Positions 35,510 to 43,844 of a stretch of 64,000 nucleotides of DNA are shown here, in pieces. Origin of the DNA: an uncultured Alphaproteobacteria bacterium (GTDB lineage Bacteria > Pseudomonadota > Alphaproteobacteria > HIMB59); NCBI GenBank assembly GCA_902574995.1, contig CACGPP010000005.1, positions 1-64,000 of the forward strand, in the 5' to 3' direction. Position numbers and translations under genes: made by a program. The notes beneath the pieces were generated by a model. That model had not been told where the DNA came from, searched no databases, and saw nothing but the letters and a program-made list of their open reading frames with translations. Position 1 is the first letter of the stretch; every line of letters begins with the position of its first letter.

Positions 35510-36276
35510 ATAAAAAGAACAAATTAAATGATTTAATTGATGTAGTTAAGAGACTAAGAAATCCAAAAAATGGATGTCCATGGGATATACAACAAACTTC
35601 CAAATCATTAGCAAAGTATACTTTAGAGGAAGCTTATGAGGTTATCGAAGCAATTGAGTCAAATAATAACAAAGAGCTAGAAGGAGAACTTGGCGATTTA
35701 TTACTACAAGTTATTTATCACTCAGTTATTGCTGCTGAAAAAAAGAAATTTTCTATTGATGATGTCATTGATACAAGTGTAAAAAAAATGAAATCTCGTC
35801 ATCCTCATATTTTTATGCGTGATGAGTCAATCAAAACTGTTCAAGATGTTAATGATTTTTGGGAAACACAAAAAAAATTTGAAAGAAAAAAGAAAGGTGC
35901 TAAGTCTGTTTTAGATGGTGTAAGTGTAAACCTGCCTGCTGTTACTCGTTCACTTAAACTTCAAAAAAGAGCCGCAAAAGAGGGATTTGATTGGAAAAAT
36001 GCAAATGGAACGTTAAAGAAGGTGAAAGAGGAATTAAATGAACTTTCAAATGAAATGAAAATTAATAATAAGAGAAAAATTAAAGAGGAATTAGGAGATT
36101 TATTATTTTCATGTATTAATTTATCAAGAAAATTAGGCCTAGATACTGAAACAGTAATTAGGGACTCTAATAGGAAATTTGAAAAAAGATTTAAAAAAAT
36201 GGAAAAAACAATGAATAAAAAAAAATTGAAATGGAATTTGAATAATTTGGAGAAAGAATGGCAAAAATCAAAATAA
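35503..36276 (+). CDS. mazG: Nucleoside triphosphate pyrophosphohydrolase MazG
   Basis: 257 residues with two MazG repeats. The N-terminal repeat has CPWDIQQTSKSLAKY and the EEAYEVIEAIE metal-binding helix, then ELGDLLLQVIYH. The second has EELGDLLFSCINLSRKLG (about 193-210). It hydrolyses dNTPs and modified NTPs to monophosphates, cleaning the nucleotide pool. It is located between a GGT-like gene and an outer-membrane factor gene and overlaps both. Confidence 0.93.
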   Translation: MVNKKNKLNDLIDVVKRLRNPKNGCPWDIQQTSKSLAKYTLEEAYEVIEAIESNNNKELEGELGDLLLQVIYHSVIAAEKKKFSIDDVIDTSVKKMKSRHPHIFMRDESIKTVQDVNDFWETQKKFERKKKGAKSVLDGVSVNLPAVTRSLKLQKRAAKEGFDWKNANGTLKKVKEELNELSNEMKINNKRKIKEELGDLLFSCINLSRKLGLDTETVIRDSNRKFEKRFKKMEKTMNKKKLKWNLNNLEKEWQKSK

Positions 36277-37532
36277 TTGTTTTAAGTACATTCTTTTTAT
36301 TTTTTTCAAAAGGTATCTTATCCTATGAAATCACTGATTTAATAAAAATTCTAGTCGAAAAAAATGAAACAAATTCTAAATTTAAGTATGATAATCTAAT
36401 TGATGAAAAAAATTTAGAATTAGCTGATACACTCTACATACCAGAAATTGATTATTCATTTAATGTTTCAAACAGTACTACTAGTACTAATTCTACTTCT
36501 ACACTTAACTCAAATACTCATACATTAAGCGCCACAGTCAACCTCTATAACGGTGGGTTTAGCCAGTTAAATTTAATTACTACGCAAACTAGAAATCAAG
36601 CGTTTGACTATCTTAGAGAGTATCAAAAAGAGTTATTAATCAAAGAACTCCTAAATGGTTATAGTAATTTACAGACATTGATCTTTAAAAAGAAAAATCA
36701 ACAACTGAATTTAGAATTTTATAGAAAAAAAGTCTTAGAAGCTGAAATATTATTTAAGGCAAACAGAGTTACAAAAACAGAAGTATTAGATTTAGAAAAT
36801 GAGCTATTAGAGGCACAATCTGTGTCTTTGGATTATGATAGAAAAATAGATAATTTAATGCTTCAAGTTAGTAAGTTACTTGATCTAGAAATTTATGATG
36901 AAGATGTAAATTTTGATTATGTGATAGACGTATCTAATTCACAAATTACTAAGAAATTATTTTCAGAATTGATGAATTCCTCTTATGGCCAATATCTCTC
37001 TTTTATTGAAGACACATATTTACCTGAACTAGAAATGAGCAAAAAAGATTTGAGACCTTCTGTTGATCTTACCTATTCCCTAAGTGAGAGTGATAATTAT
37101 TCTGCAGCAATTGATCATAGAAGATCCTCATCTTTGTCACTATCACTTAGCGTTCCTATTTATGACGGCTATAAAGATGAAAATAATTTTAATATTGAGG
37201 AATATAATTATCAAAAAAAATTATTAGAACATAAAGACTTAAAGAGAGACTTACTTAATACTTACTTAGAGTCTTGGAACAATTATGATTTTTATTTAAA
37301 TAAAATAAACAACCAAGAAAAAATAATTAATAGCTTAGAATTAAAATTACAAGGAAATGAAATTTTATATAAAGCCCAAAAAATAGATATTAAACAACTT
37401 ATTGAAAGTAAGAATGAATTAAATGATGCTCACAACATTTTATTGGATTTGAAATCCTCAAAAAAATATTATTTAATAGACATACTGATATTAAACGGGG
37501 ATTTGAATACAATTATTAATGGATTGGGATAG
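36258..37532 (+). CDS. TolC family outer-membrane efflux protein
   Basis: 424 residues. A signal peptide (about 1-23, SKGILSY) precedes the two structural repeats of TolC-like proteins, with long amphipathic helices (about 110-225 and 320-415) and two beta-barrel strands-loop-strands segments rich in Ser/Thr (FNVSNSTTSTNSTST near 70, and SLSVPIYDGYKDE near 290). The C-terminus is short. It would form the outer-membrane duct of an RND or type-I exporter, but no inner-membrane partner is nearby. It overlaps the next gene by 14 bp. Confidence 0.85.
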   Translation: MAKIKIIVLSTFFLFFSKGILSYEITDLIKILVEKNETNSKFKYDNLIDEKNLELADTLYIPEIDYSFNVSNSTTSTNSTSTLNSNTHTLSATVNLYNGGFSQLNLITTQTRNQAFDYLREYQKELLIKELLNGYSNLQTLIFKKKNQQLNLEFYRKKVLEAEILFKANRVTKTEVLDLENELLEAQSVSLDYDRKIDNLMLQVSKLLDLEIYDEDVNFDYVIDVSNSQITKKLFSELMNSSYGQYLSFIEDTYLPELEMSKKDLRPSVDLTYSLSESDNYSAAIDHRRSSSLSLSLSVPIYDGYKDENNFNIEEYNYQKKLLEHKDLKRDLLNTYLESWNNYDFYLNKINNQEKIINSLELKLQGNEILYKAQKIDIKQLIESKNELNDAHNILLDLKSSKKYYLIDILILNGDLNTIINGLG

Positions 37533-38412
37533 ACTTAAAACATTTTATCACGTAGCTACAGCAGGTAGCATCTCTAGAGCTATGGATACTATTCACCTCA
37601 GTCAGTCTGCTATTACTAGACAAATTCAATCTCTTGAGCATAGTTTAAAAACCAAACTATTTAAAAGACACACAAAAGGTATAACTCTCACAGAGCAAGG
37701 TTCTTATCTTTTTGAAGAAACTGAAAAAATTTTTGCCGATTTAAATTCTATTGAAAAAAAGATAGTTGAATATAAGTCAGTTCCCACTGGTAACCTCTCC
37801 ATTAATACTACAGTTGCTTTTGGATCGATGTGGCTTAGCCCAAGAATCAATGAATTTATTCATGAATACCCTGAAATTAATCTTAAACTAAACTATTCTG
37901 AGGATGAGCAAGATATGCTTCGCCAAGATTATGATATTGGTTTATGGATGAGAAAACCAAGGCATTTAGATTTAGTTTCAAAGCACATAGCAACAATCAA
38001 ATACCATATTTATGGATCAGCGAATTACATAAATGAAATGGGTATGCCTTTGAGAAGATCAGAGCTTAATAGCCATAGATTAATTACATATGGAATAGGA
38101 AAACCATCCCCACTTTCTGACACCAATTGGATACTGAAAACTGGTGTTAAAAAAAACCAAAAAAATAGAAGACCTCATATTACAATCAATAATCTATATG
38201 GTTTATTAGTAGCTGTTGAAACTGGTGCAGGATTAGCTGCATTACCTGACTATATGGCTCAACATAAAGCCCATCTTGTTAAAGTATTACCAGATATAGA
38301 AGGACCAAGTTACGATGTTCATATGGTTTATCATGAAAATCTAAAAGGGAGTTTAAAACTTATAGCTTTTAGAGATTTTCTTATGAATAAAATAAGCCAA
38401 TGGAGATTTTGA
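37519..38412 (+). CDS. LysR family transcriptional regulator
   Basis: 297 residues. The winged helix-turn-helix is MDWDRLKTFYHVATAGSISRA with SQSAITRQIQSLE (about 29-41) and LFKRHTKGITLTEQG. A periplasmic-binding-fold effector domain runs from about 90 to 290 (LSINTTVAFGSMWLSP). It starts inside the TolC gene and precedes argD by 44 bp, so it could regulate argD or the efflux gene. The effector is unknown. Confidence 0.92.
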   Translation: MDWDRLKTFYHVATAGSISRAMDTIHLSQSAITRQIQSLEHSLKTKLFKRHTKGITLTEQGSYLFEETEKIFADLNSIEKKIVEYKSVPTGNLSINTTVAFGSMWLSPRINEFIHEYPEINLKLNYSEDEQDMLRQDYDIGLWMRKPRHLDLVSKHIATIKYHIYGSANYINEMGMPLRRSELNSHRLITYGIGKPSPLSDTNWILKTGVKKNQKNRRPHITINNLYGLLVAVETGAGLAALPDYMAQHKAHLVKVLPDIEGPSYDVHMVYHENLKGSLKLIAFRDFLMNKISQWRF

Positions 38413-38456
38413 CTATCAAAATTTTCTTTTTTTATTAAAAATATACATAAAAAAAC

Positions 38457-39611
38457 ATGAATAATTTATTAAAAACATACAAATTTAGTAATTTTAGAGT
38501 GGTAAAGGGTAATGGATGTTATTTATACACCTCTGATAAAAGAAAATTATTAGATTTCTCAGCAGGGGTTGCTGTAAATTCTCTTGGATATAATCATCCA
38601 GTAATTAAAAATAGCCTTAAAGCTCAACTTAAAACAGGAATTACTCATCTGTCAGGATCACAAATACATGAATTTAAAACTAAATTATCTAAGTTACTAT
38701 CTGATAATTCCAATAAAGGGGATGTATTCTTTTCTAACTCTGGTGCCGAGAGTATTGAGGCTGCTCTAAAAATTGCGAGAAATTACGGTAATAAAAATGG
38801 TAAAGATGAGATTATAGCAATGACCTCCTCTTTTCATGGGAGAACAATTGGGGCTTTATCCGTTGGTAGTAATAAAAAATATAAATCGAATATTGGTCCT
38901 GTTCCTGGGAAAGTAAAATTTTGCAAGTTTAATGATGTCTCTCATCTCAAAAAATTAGTAAATAAAAAAACGGTAGCAATCATAATTGAATTTGTTCAGG
39001 GAGACGGAGGTATAAATATTTGCAGTAAGAATTTTGCAAAAGCTATAAAAGGGATATGTAAAAATAAGAAAATTTTGCTTATTGGGGATGAAATACAAGG
39101 TGGTATAGGTCGAACTGGTAAAATATTTGCTTACAAACATTACGGTGTCAATCCAGATATCATAACCTCTGCAAAAGGCCTAGGTTCAGGCATCCCCATA
39201 GGTGCTACAATAGTAAAAAAATATATATCCAAAATTATTTCTACTGGTTTTCATGGCTCAACTTTTGGAGGTGGTATGCTTCAAACAAGAGTTTCATATA
39301 ATGTATTTAAAACTATAAATACTAAAAGATTTTTAAATAAAGTACTGATTAATGGTAATTTACTATCTAGTCTAATTAAGAAAATGCACCATCTACATAA
39401 AGATAAAATAGTTGATACAAGATGTTTGGGTCTTATGGCTGGTGTTGAGTTTAAAAATAATCAAATCGCATTAAAAACATATGAAAAAATGTCAAAAAAC
39501 GGCCTTATATCAACTCTAATACAAGGAAACATAATCCGTCTTACACCACCTTTAATTGTTTCAAGTGGAGAAATAAGAAAGGCAATAAAGATAATAACTC
39601 AATCGTTGTAA
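38457..39611 (+). CDS. argD: Acetylornithine/N-acyl-ornithine aminotransferase, ArgD-like
   Basis: 384 residues of class-III PLP aminotransferases. LLDFSAGVAVNSLGYNHP, FSNSGAESIEAALKIAR, FHGRTIGALSVG, GDEIQGGIGRTGK and the catalytic Lys240 (TSAKGLGSG) are all present. ArgD converts N-acetylglutamate semialdehyde to N-acetylornithine (and can serve in lysine synthesis). It converges with argB across two bases, so the arginine genes are split between strands. Other N-acyl-diamine specificities, such as succinylornithine, are possible. Confidence 0.85.
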   Translation: MNNLLKTYKFSNFRVVKGNGCYLYTSDKRKLLDFSAGVAVNSLGYNHPVIKNSLKAQLKTGITHLSGSQIHEFKTKLSKLLSDNSNKGDVFFSNSGAESIEAALKIARNYGNKNGKDEIIAMTSSFHGRTIGALSVGSNKKYKSNIGPVPGKVKFCKFNDVSHLKKLVNKKTVAIIIEFVQGDGGINICSKNFAKAIKGICKNKKILLIGDEIQGGIGRTGKIFAYKHYGVNPDIITSAKGLGSGIPIGATIVKKYISKIISTGFHGSTFGGGMLQTRVSYNVFKTINTKRFLNKVLINGNLLSSLIKKMHHLHKDKIVDTRCLGLMAGVEFKNNQIALKTYEKMSKNGLISTLIQGNIIRLTPPLIVSSGEIRKAIKIITQSL

Positions 39612-39613
39612 TT

Positions 39614-40462
39614 TCAATAATCTAAAGATTGTTTTTGAAATACAGTACCAATACCCTCTTCTGTCTCTAACTCATTTATAAGAGCATTTTTTATTTCGCC
39701 ACTTATAATATGAATTTTTTGAACACCTTGATTTAGAGCTTTTAATGAGTTCTCGACTTTTACAATCATCCCATTAGAGATGATTTTCTCATCAAATAGT
39801 TTTCTTGCAACATTTTCATCAACTGCAGAAATTCTTTCTCCTTGTTTATCTTTGATAAAAGGGACATCAGAGATAAAAATTAGCTTACTAGCTGAGAGGT
39901 TTATTGCTAATTCAGTAGCAATGGTGTCAGCATTAACATTTAATACTTCAGATGTATTTTTATCTAAAACTAAACTTGGCATAATTATCATATCATGTTC
40001 TTTAAATAAGTTTTTAATTTGTAAAGCATCAACTGAAACGACGTCCCCTACTTGACCATAATCAATGTCATCAACTACATCTCTTCTTTTTGCTGCAATA
40101 AAGTCTTTCTTTGAAATAGGAATTGGAAAATTCCTGATATTATATCGTGAACTCAAGCTAAAAATATCTATTAAAATTTGACCAGATATTTTTTTGGCTG
40201 CCTCTATGTCTGTAGGAGATGTTACTCTTCTGCCATTTATTTTTTTTGGCTCAATACCATGTACATTGATCATATAGTTATCTAGCTGTCGTCCAAATCC
40301 AAAGACTAAAACAACTTTTAACTTTGAAATAGAATTCAATAATTCTTTTATGTCGCTAATAACATTAACTATACTACCTTCATTATCACAAATTTTACCA
40401 CTAACTTTTATGACAAGAATGGAATTTTGTAATATTGATTGGTAAAAACTTTGATTTTTCAT
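39614..40462 (-). CDS. argB: N-acetylglutamate kinase-like amino-acid kinase
   Basis: 282 residues of the amino-acid kinase fold: LVIKVSGKI near 15, VLVFGFGRQLDNYM, KINGRRVTSPTDIEAA and the NVNADTIATELAINLSASKLIFISDV stretch. In typical ArgB the substrate loop reads GLRVTDAETM; here GRRVTSPTDIEA is more divergent, so a modified acyl-glutamate or a LysZ-like role cannot be excluded. It lies one base from argC (stop and start overlap). Together with argC and the upstream P-loop gene it is the last gene of an operon. Confidence 0.8.
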   Translation of the reverse strand: MKNQSFYQSILQNSILVIKVSGKICDNEGSIVNVISDIKELLNSISKLKVVLVFGFGRQLDNYMINVHGIEPKKINGRRVTSPTDIEAAKKISGQILIDIFSLSSRYNIRNFPIPISKKDFIAAKRRDVVDDIDYGQVGDVVSVDALQIKNLFKEHDMIIMPSLVLDKNTSEVLNVNADTIATELAINLSASKLIFISDVPFIKDKQGERISAVDENVARKLFDEKIISNGMIVKVENSLKALNQGVQKIHIISGEIKNALINELETEEGIGTVFQKQSLDY

Positions 40463-41454
40463 TATAGATATAAAGGTATCATTTGTTTTAATCCTAAAGT
40501 TTGATCAAGATCAAAGATTATATTCATACATTCAACAGCGTTACCTGAAGCACCCTTTACTAAGTTATCTAAACAAGCCTCTACAACGAAGTGCCTCTGA
40601 TCTCTATAAGAGAGTGAAATATCACAATAATTTGAACCTACTACATTAGAAAGCTTAGTATTATTTTGTATTCTAATGAAAGAAGAAGATTTAAAACAAT
40701 CAACTAAACTAGAATTTAAGGACTCATAAGTTGTGTCTTCAATTGTTTCTATATGACTTGTTAGATATATCCCTCTTGAAAAAGGACCCGACAATGGAAC
40801 AAATGATAGAGTCTCCTTTAAATTCGGAAAAGATTGATAAATTTCTGCCAAATGTCGATGTGAATTAATATTATATGAAAAAATATCTTTAGACCTTGTA
40901 GAATGATGATTTTTTATAGAGGGATTTTTACCACCACCACTTGAACCAGTAATAGCAGTAATAGATACTTTTTTAATTATATATTGAAATGGTAATAAAG
41001 ATAGTTGAGCCGTTAGTGCAAAACAACCAGGATTAGATATGTTTGAGGATTTTTTTATTTCATCAATTGAATTTTCAATAAATCCATATTGAAACTTGCT
41101 TTGAATATCAGCGTCAAAATTTGATTTGTAATATTTGTTATAATCCTCTTGATTAGAAATTCTAAAATCAGAACTTAGGTCTATGATTTTAACTTTTGAC
41201 AATAATTCATTGACATATTCATGGGCTGAACCATGAGGTAATGATAAAAAAACACAATCGAGATTTTTAAAATCATCAAGATTAGATGTCTGTAAATCTT
41301 TCATATTTAATGACTGTAAATGTGGAAATTCCTCATCTATTTCCATTTCTCTTTGAAAGATTTTTGATAATTTTACTTCAGGATGTACAGAGAGAATTCG
41401 TATTAACTCAATACCTAAATAACCATTTGCTCCAATTATGCCTACTTTAATCAT
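40462..41454 (-). CDS. argC: N-acetyl-gamma-glutamyl-phosphate reductase, divergent
   Basis: 330 residues: Rossmann start IGANGYLGIELIRIL, the catalytic Cys144 in NPGCFALTAQL, and SHRHLAEI (His at about 199-201). The loop TGSSGGGKNPSIKNHH resembles the ArgC of Bacteroidetes/Xanthomonadales (TGSTGAGQKPS-like) more than the usual alphaproteobacterial ATGVSGAG, so the gene may have been acquired or be of an atypical subgroup. It reduces acylglutamyl phosphate to the semialdehyde. It overlaps the upstream P-loop gene by 8 bp and abuts argB. Confidence 0.85.
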   Translation of the reverse strand: MIKVGIIGANGYLGIELIRILSVHPEVKLSKIFQREMEIDEEFPHLQSLNMKDLQTSNLDDFKNLDCVFLSLPHGSAHEYVNELLSKVKIIDLSSDFRISNQEDYNKYYKSNFDADIQSKFQYGFIENSIDEIKKSSNISNPGCFALTAQLSLLPFQYIIKKVSITAITGSSGGGKNPSIKNHHSTRSKDIFSYNINSHRHLAEIYQSFPNLKETLSFVPLSGPFSRGIYLTSHIETIEDTTYESLNSSLVDCFKSSSFIRIQNNTKLSNVVGSNYCDISLSYRDQRHFVVEACLDNLVKGASGNAVECMNIIFDLDQTLGLKQMIPLYL

Positions 41455-42493
41455 TATTAATCCTATTAATTATCTTAGCAAAAACATTGACATGGTTAGT
41501 TGAATTATAAATATTTAAATAATCTAAATTAGGTATAGAAAACTTATCAATTGATTGCTTATAAGCAGATACATTATTAGTTACAGGGCCACTTATTATC
41601 AGTAATTTGTTATCTAAATTATTTGATTTTAAATTTTCTATAATATTTACTGCTCCTGATACGTCATAAGCGCAAATTACAATAACTTCAATTGGTTCTG
41701 TAATATCAGTATTTTGAATTATTTCTTTAGTTCCATAATCGCCATGATAACCATCACCTAATTCCATAAGAATTATTTCAGCGTCCTCAGACATATTGCT
41801 AATAATTGATGTTGAACAACTTTGTATAGTTTTTTTATCGTTCATACATGTACTAGGCAGACCGTAATCTACAAAATCTGATGTTTTATAAGCGCCATTA
41901 TCCTCATAAGAATATAAATCTTTTTGTGAAGCAGTGCCTGCTAATTTACATGCATTAATTTTCTTAAAATAATTACTAAGAGTTTTGATAATAAAGGATG
42001 TGACAGTAGTTTTACCAGAGTCAATACCTGTTCCGATGACTGCAATAGATGGTACTTTATTTTTAATTTGTATTTCTTTAATTTTTGAATAATTAACTAG
42101 ATTCAATTGTTTGTTACTATTATCTACAATCGATCCGAGGACTTCACATTCTGTAGCTGGTCCTAAAAGAATATTAAAATCTTTACAATTACCAATAACT
42201 CCTCCTAAATTTAAAATGTGAATTTTATCGTGCTTATTTAATTCAGTTGGAACAGAGCCTGTCATTCCTGAAGAAGCAATTCTATTACCTAAGGCTCCAA
42301 CGATAATATCTCCTTCTGTTAATTCAGTAATTCTTCCAGAGACTAACTCTAATTTATTATAATTTGGATTGACTGAAATTACTTTAACAGCAATTAATTG
42401 ACCTTGATTACAATCAACTACATCTGAAATACTCAATTCATCAATATTATTAATGTTTTTGAGAACAGAGCCTATTTTTTTTGTGTTAATCAT
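41447..42493 (-). CDS. P-loop protein, DUF1611-like, in arginine operon
   Basis: 348 residues. A beta-rich N-terminal domain (GDIIVGALGNRIASSG, LNLGGVIGNCKDF) precedes a P-loop domain with GTGIDSGKTT at 154-163, LAGTASQKD, DFVDYGLPST and EIILMELGDGYHGDYG. The second half resembles DUF1611 proteins, a family with at least one member (DgcN) known to N-acetylate D-glutamate. Its position as first gene of the argC-argB operon suggests a role in acyl-glutamate formation, replacing ArgA/ArgJ, which are not seen. This is inference; I do not recognise the exact family. Confidence 0.55.
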   Translation of the reverse strand: MINTKKIGSVLKNINNIDELSISDVVDCNQGQLIAVKVISVNPNYNKLELVSGRITELTEGDIIVGALGNRIASSGMTGSVPTELNKHDKIHILNLGGVIGNCKDFNILLGPATECEVLGSIVDNSNKQLNLVNYSKIKEIQIKNKVPSIAVIGTGIDSGKTTVTSFIIKTLSNYFKKINACKLAGTASQKDLYSYEDNGAYKTSDFVDYGLPSTCMNDKKTIQSCSTSIISNMSEDAEIILMELGDGYHGDYGTKEIIQNTDITEPIEVIVICAYDVSGAVNIIENLKSNNLDNKLLIISGPVTNNVSAYKQSIDKFSIPNLDYLNIYNSTNHVNVFAKIINRINND

Positions 42494-42505
42494 CTTAAGG
42501 TTGGT

Positions 42506-42533
42506 TTTATATAATTATCAAGAATATAAGCAA
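42506..42533 (-). promoter_or_regulatory. Possible promoter of the P-loop/argC/argB operon
   Basis: TTGCTT (42533-42528) and TATAAA (42511-42506), 16 bases apart on the minus strand, 12 bases before the start codon at 42493. The transcript would have a very short leader. Motif-based only. Confidence 0.3.
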
Positions 42534-42570
42534 TATTTTATTTGATTTAAAAATATTAGTAAAAATTAGA

Positions 42571-43758
42571 CTAAAGCTTTAGATTACGTACATTTTTAGC
42601 TGCTTGACGAATTCTTTGCTCGTTTTCAACCAGTCCTATGCGAACAAAACCTTCGCCATATTCGCCAAATGCAATACCAGGAGAAACAGCTACATCTGCT
42701 TTAACCATTAAGTCTCTGGCAAATTTTAAAGATCCTTTATTTTGGTACTTTTTAGGGATTGGTGCCCATGCAAACATGCTAGCCGCAGGACTAGGAATAT
42801 CCCAGCCAGATCTTGACATAGACTCTACTAAAACATCTCTTCTACTCTGGTAAGTTGCTCTAATACTAGCGACACAGGTTTGAGGACCATTAAGTGCTGT
42901 TGCTGCTGCTACTTGTACCGGCGTATAAGCACCATAGTCTAAGTAAGATTTAATTTTTGTAAGAGCTTCAATTAGTTTTTTATTTCCAACAGCAAAACCT
43001 ATTCTCCAACCAGCCATAGCATAAGTTTTTGACATTGAGGTAAATTCAACTGCAATTTCTTTAGCTCTATTTATTTGAAGAATTGATGGGGGTGGTTTTT
43101 TATCAAAATATATCTCTGCATAAGCAAGGTCTGATAAAACATAAACATTAAACTTCAAGGCCATCTTAACTATTTCTTTGTAAAAATTTAAGTCAACTAC
43201 TTGCGCTGTTGGATTAGATGGAAAGGATACAATTAGAGCTACTGGAGATGGAGTGCTATTTCTTATAGATCGATCTAATCTTTCAAGATAGGTTTCAGGA
43301 TCAAAAACTCCGTCTTTCATTGTCTGTAAATGTCTCAAAGAGGCTCCTGCTATAATAAATCCATAAGGATGTATTGGATATGAGGGGTTAGGAGAAATAA
43401 TAATGTCACCAGGTGTTGAGATTGCTTGAGCTAAGTTAGCTAAGCCCTCTTTCGACCCCAATGTTACAATAACTTCACTATCAGGATTTAGTTTTACTCC
43501 AAATCTCTTTTGATAATACTTAGCTTGAGCCCTTCTTAATCCTGGTACACCTTTACTGACTGAATATCTTCCTGTTCCTGGCTTATCTGTAACCTCTTTT
43601 AATTTTTCTCTGATATGTTTAGGTGTTGGCATATCAGGGTTACCCATACCAAAATCAATAATGTCTTTTCCATTCTTTCTAAGTTTAGCTTTAAGTTTAT
43701 TAATCTCTCCAAATATATATGGAGGTAAACGCTCTATTCTATTAAAATTATCTTTCAC
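42571..43758 (-). CDS. alaC: Alanine-type aminotransferase AlaC (class I)
   Basis: 395 residues of fold-type I PLP enzymes. RLPPYIFGEINKLKA at the N-terminus, GMGNPDMPTPKHI, RYSVSKGVPGLR, SFPSNPTAQVVD, and the PLP lysine in SMSKTYAMAGWRIGF are typical of AlaC, the glutamate-pyruvate transaminase of Proteobacteria, close to LL-diaminopimelate aminotransferases. It synthesises alanine; a methionine- or DAP-related role is less likely. It is separated from both neighbours by about 80 bp and probably transcribed on its own. Confidence 0.85.
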   Translation of the reverse strand: MKDNFNRIERLPPYIFGEINKLKAKLRKNGKDIIDFGMGNPDMPTPKHIREKLKEVTDKPGTGRYSVSKGVPGLRRAQAKYYQKRFGVKLNPDSEVIVTLGSKEGLANLAQAISTPGDIIISPNPSYPIHPYGFIIAGASLRHLQTMKDGVFDPETYLERLDRSIRNSTPSPVALIVSFPSNPTAQVVDLNFYKEIVKMALKFNVYVLSDLAYAEIYFDKKPPPSILQINRAKEIAVEFTSMSKTYAMAGWRIGFAVGNKKLIEALTKIKSYLDYGAYTPVQVAAATALNGPQTCVASIRATYQSRRDVLVESMSRSGWDIPSPAASMFAWAPIPKKYQNKGSLKFARDLMVKADVAVSPGIAFGEYGEGFVRIGLVENEQRIRQAAKNVRNLKL

Positions 43759-43844
43759 AATTATAAAATAGATTTTTTTCTAAATATCTGAAGTATAAAA
43801 TTCAAAGAAATATTCTTTACCAATTAACTTTATATTTCTTTAAA

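Noticed and set aside
43759..43844. A fourth guaA-tail copy left of the TPR-sulfotransferase
   Set aside because: No stretch resembling the 21-bp core was found by eye on either strand.
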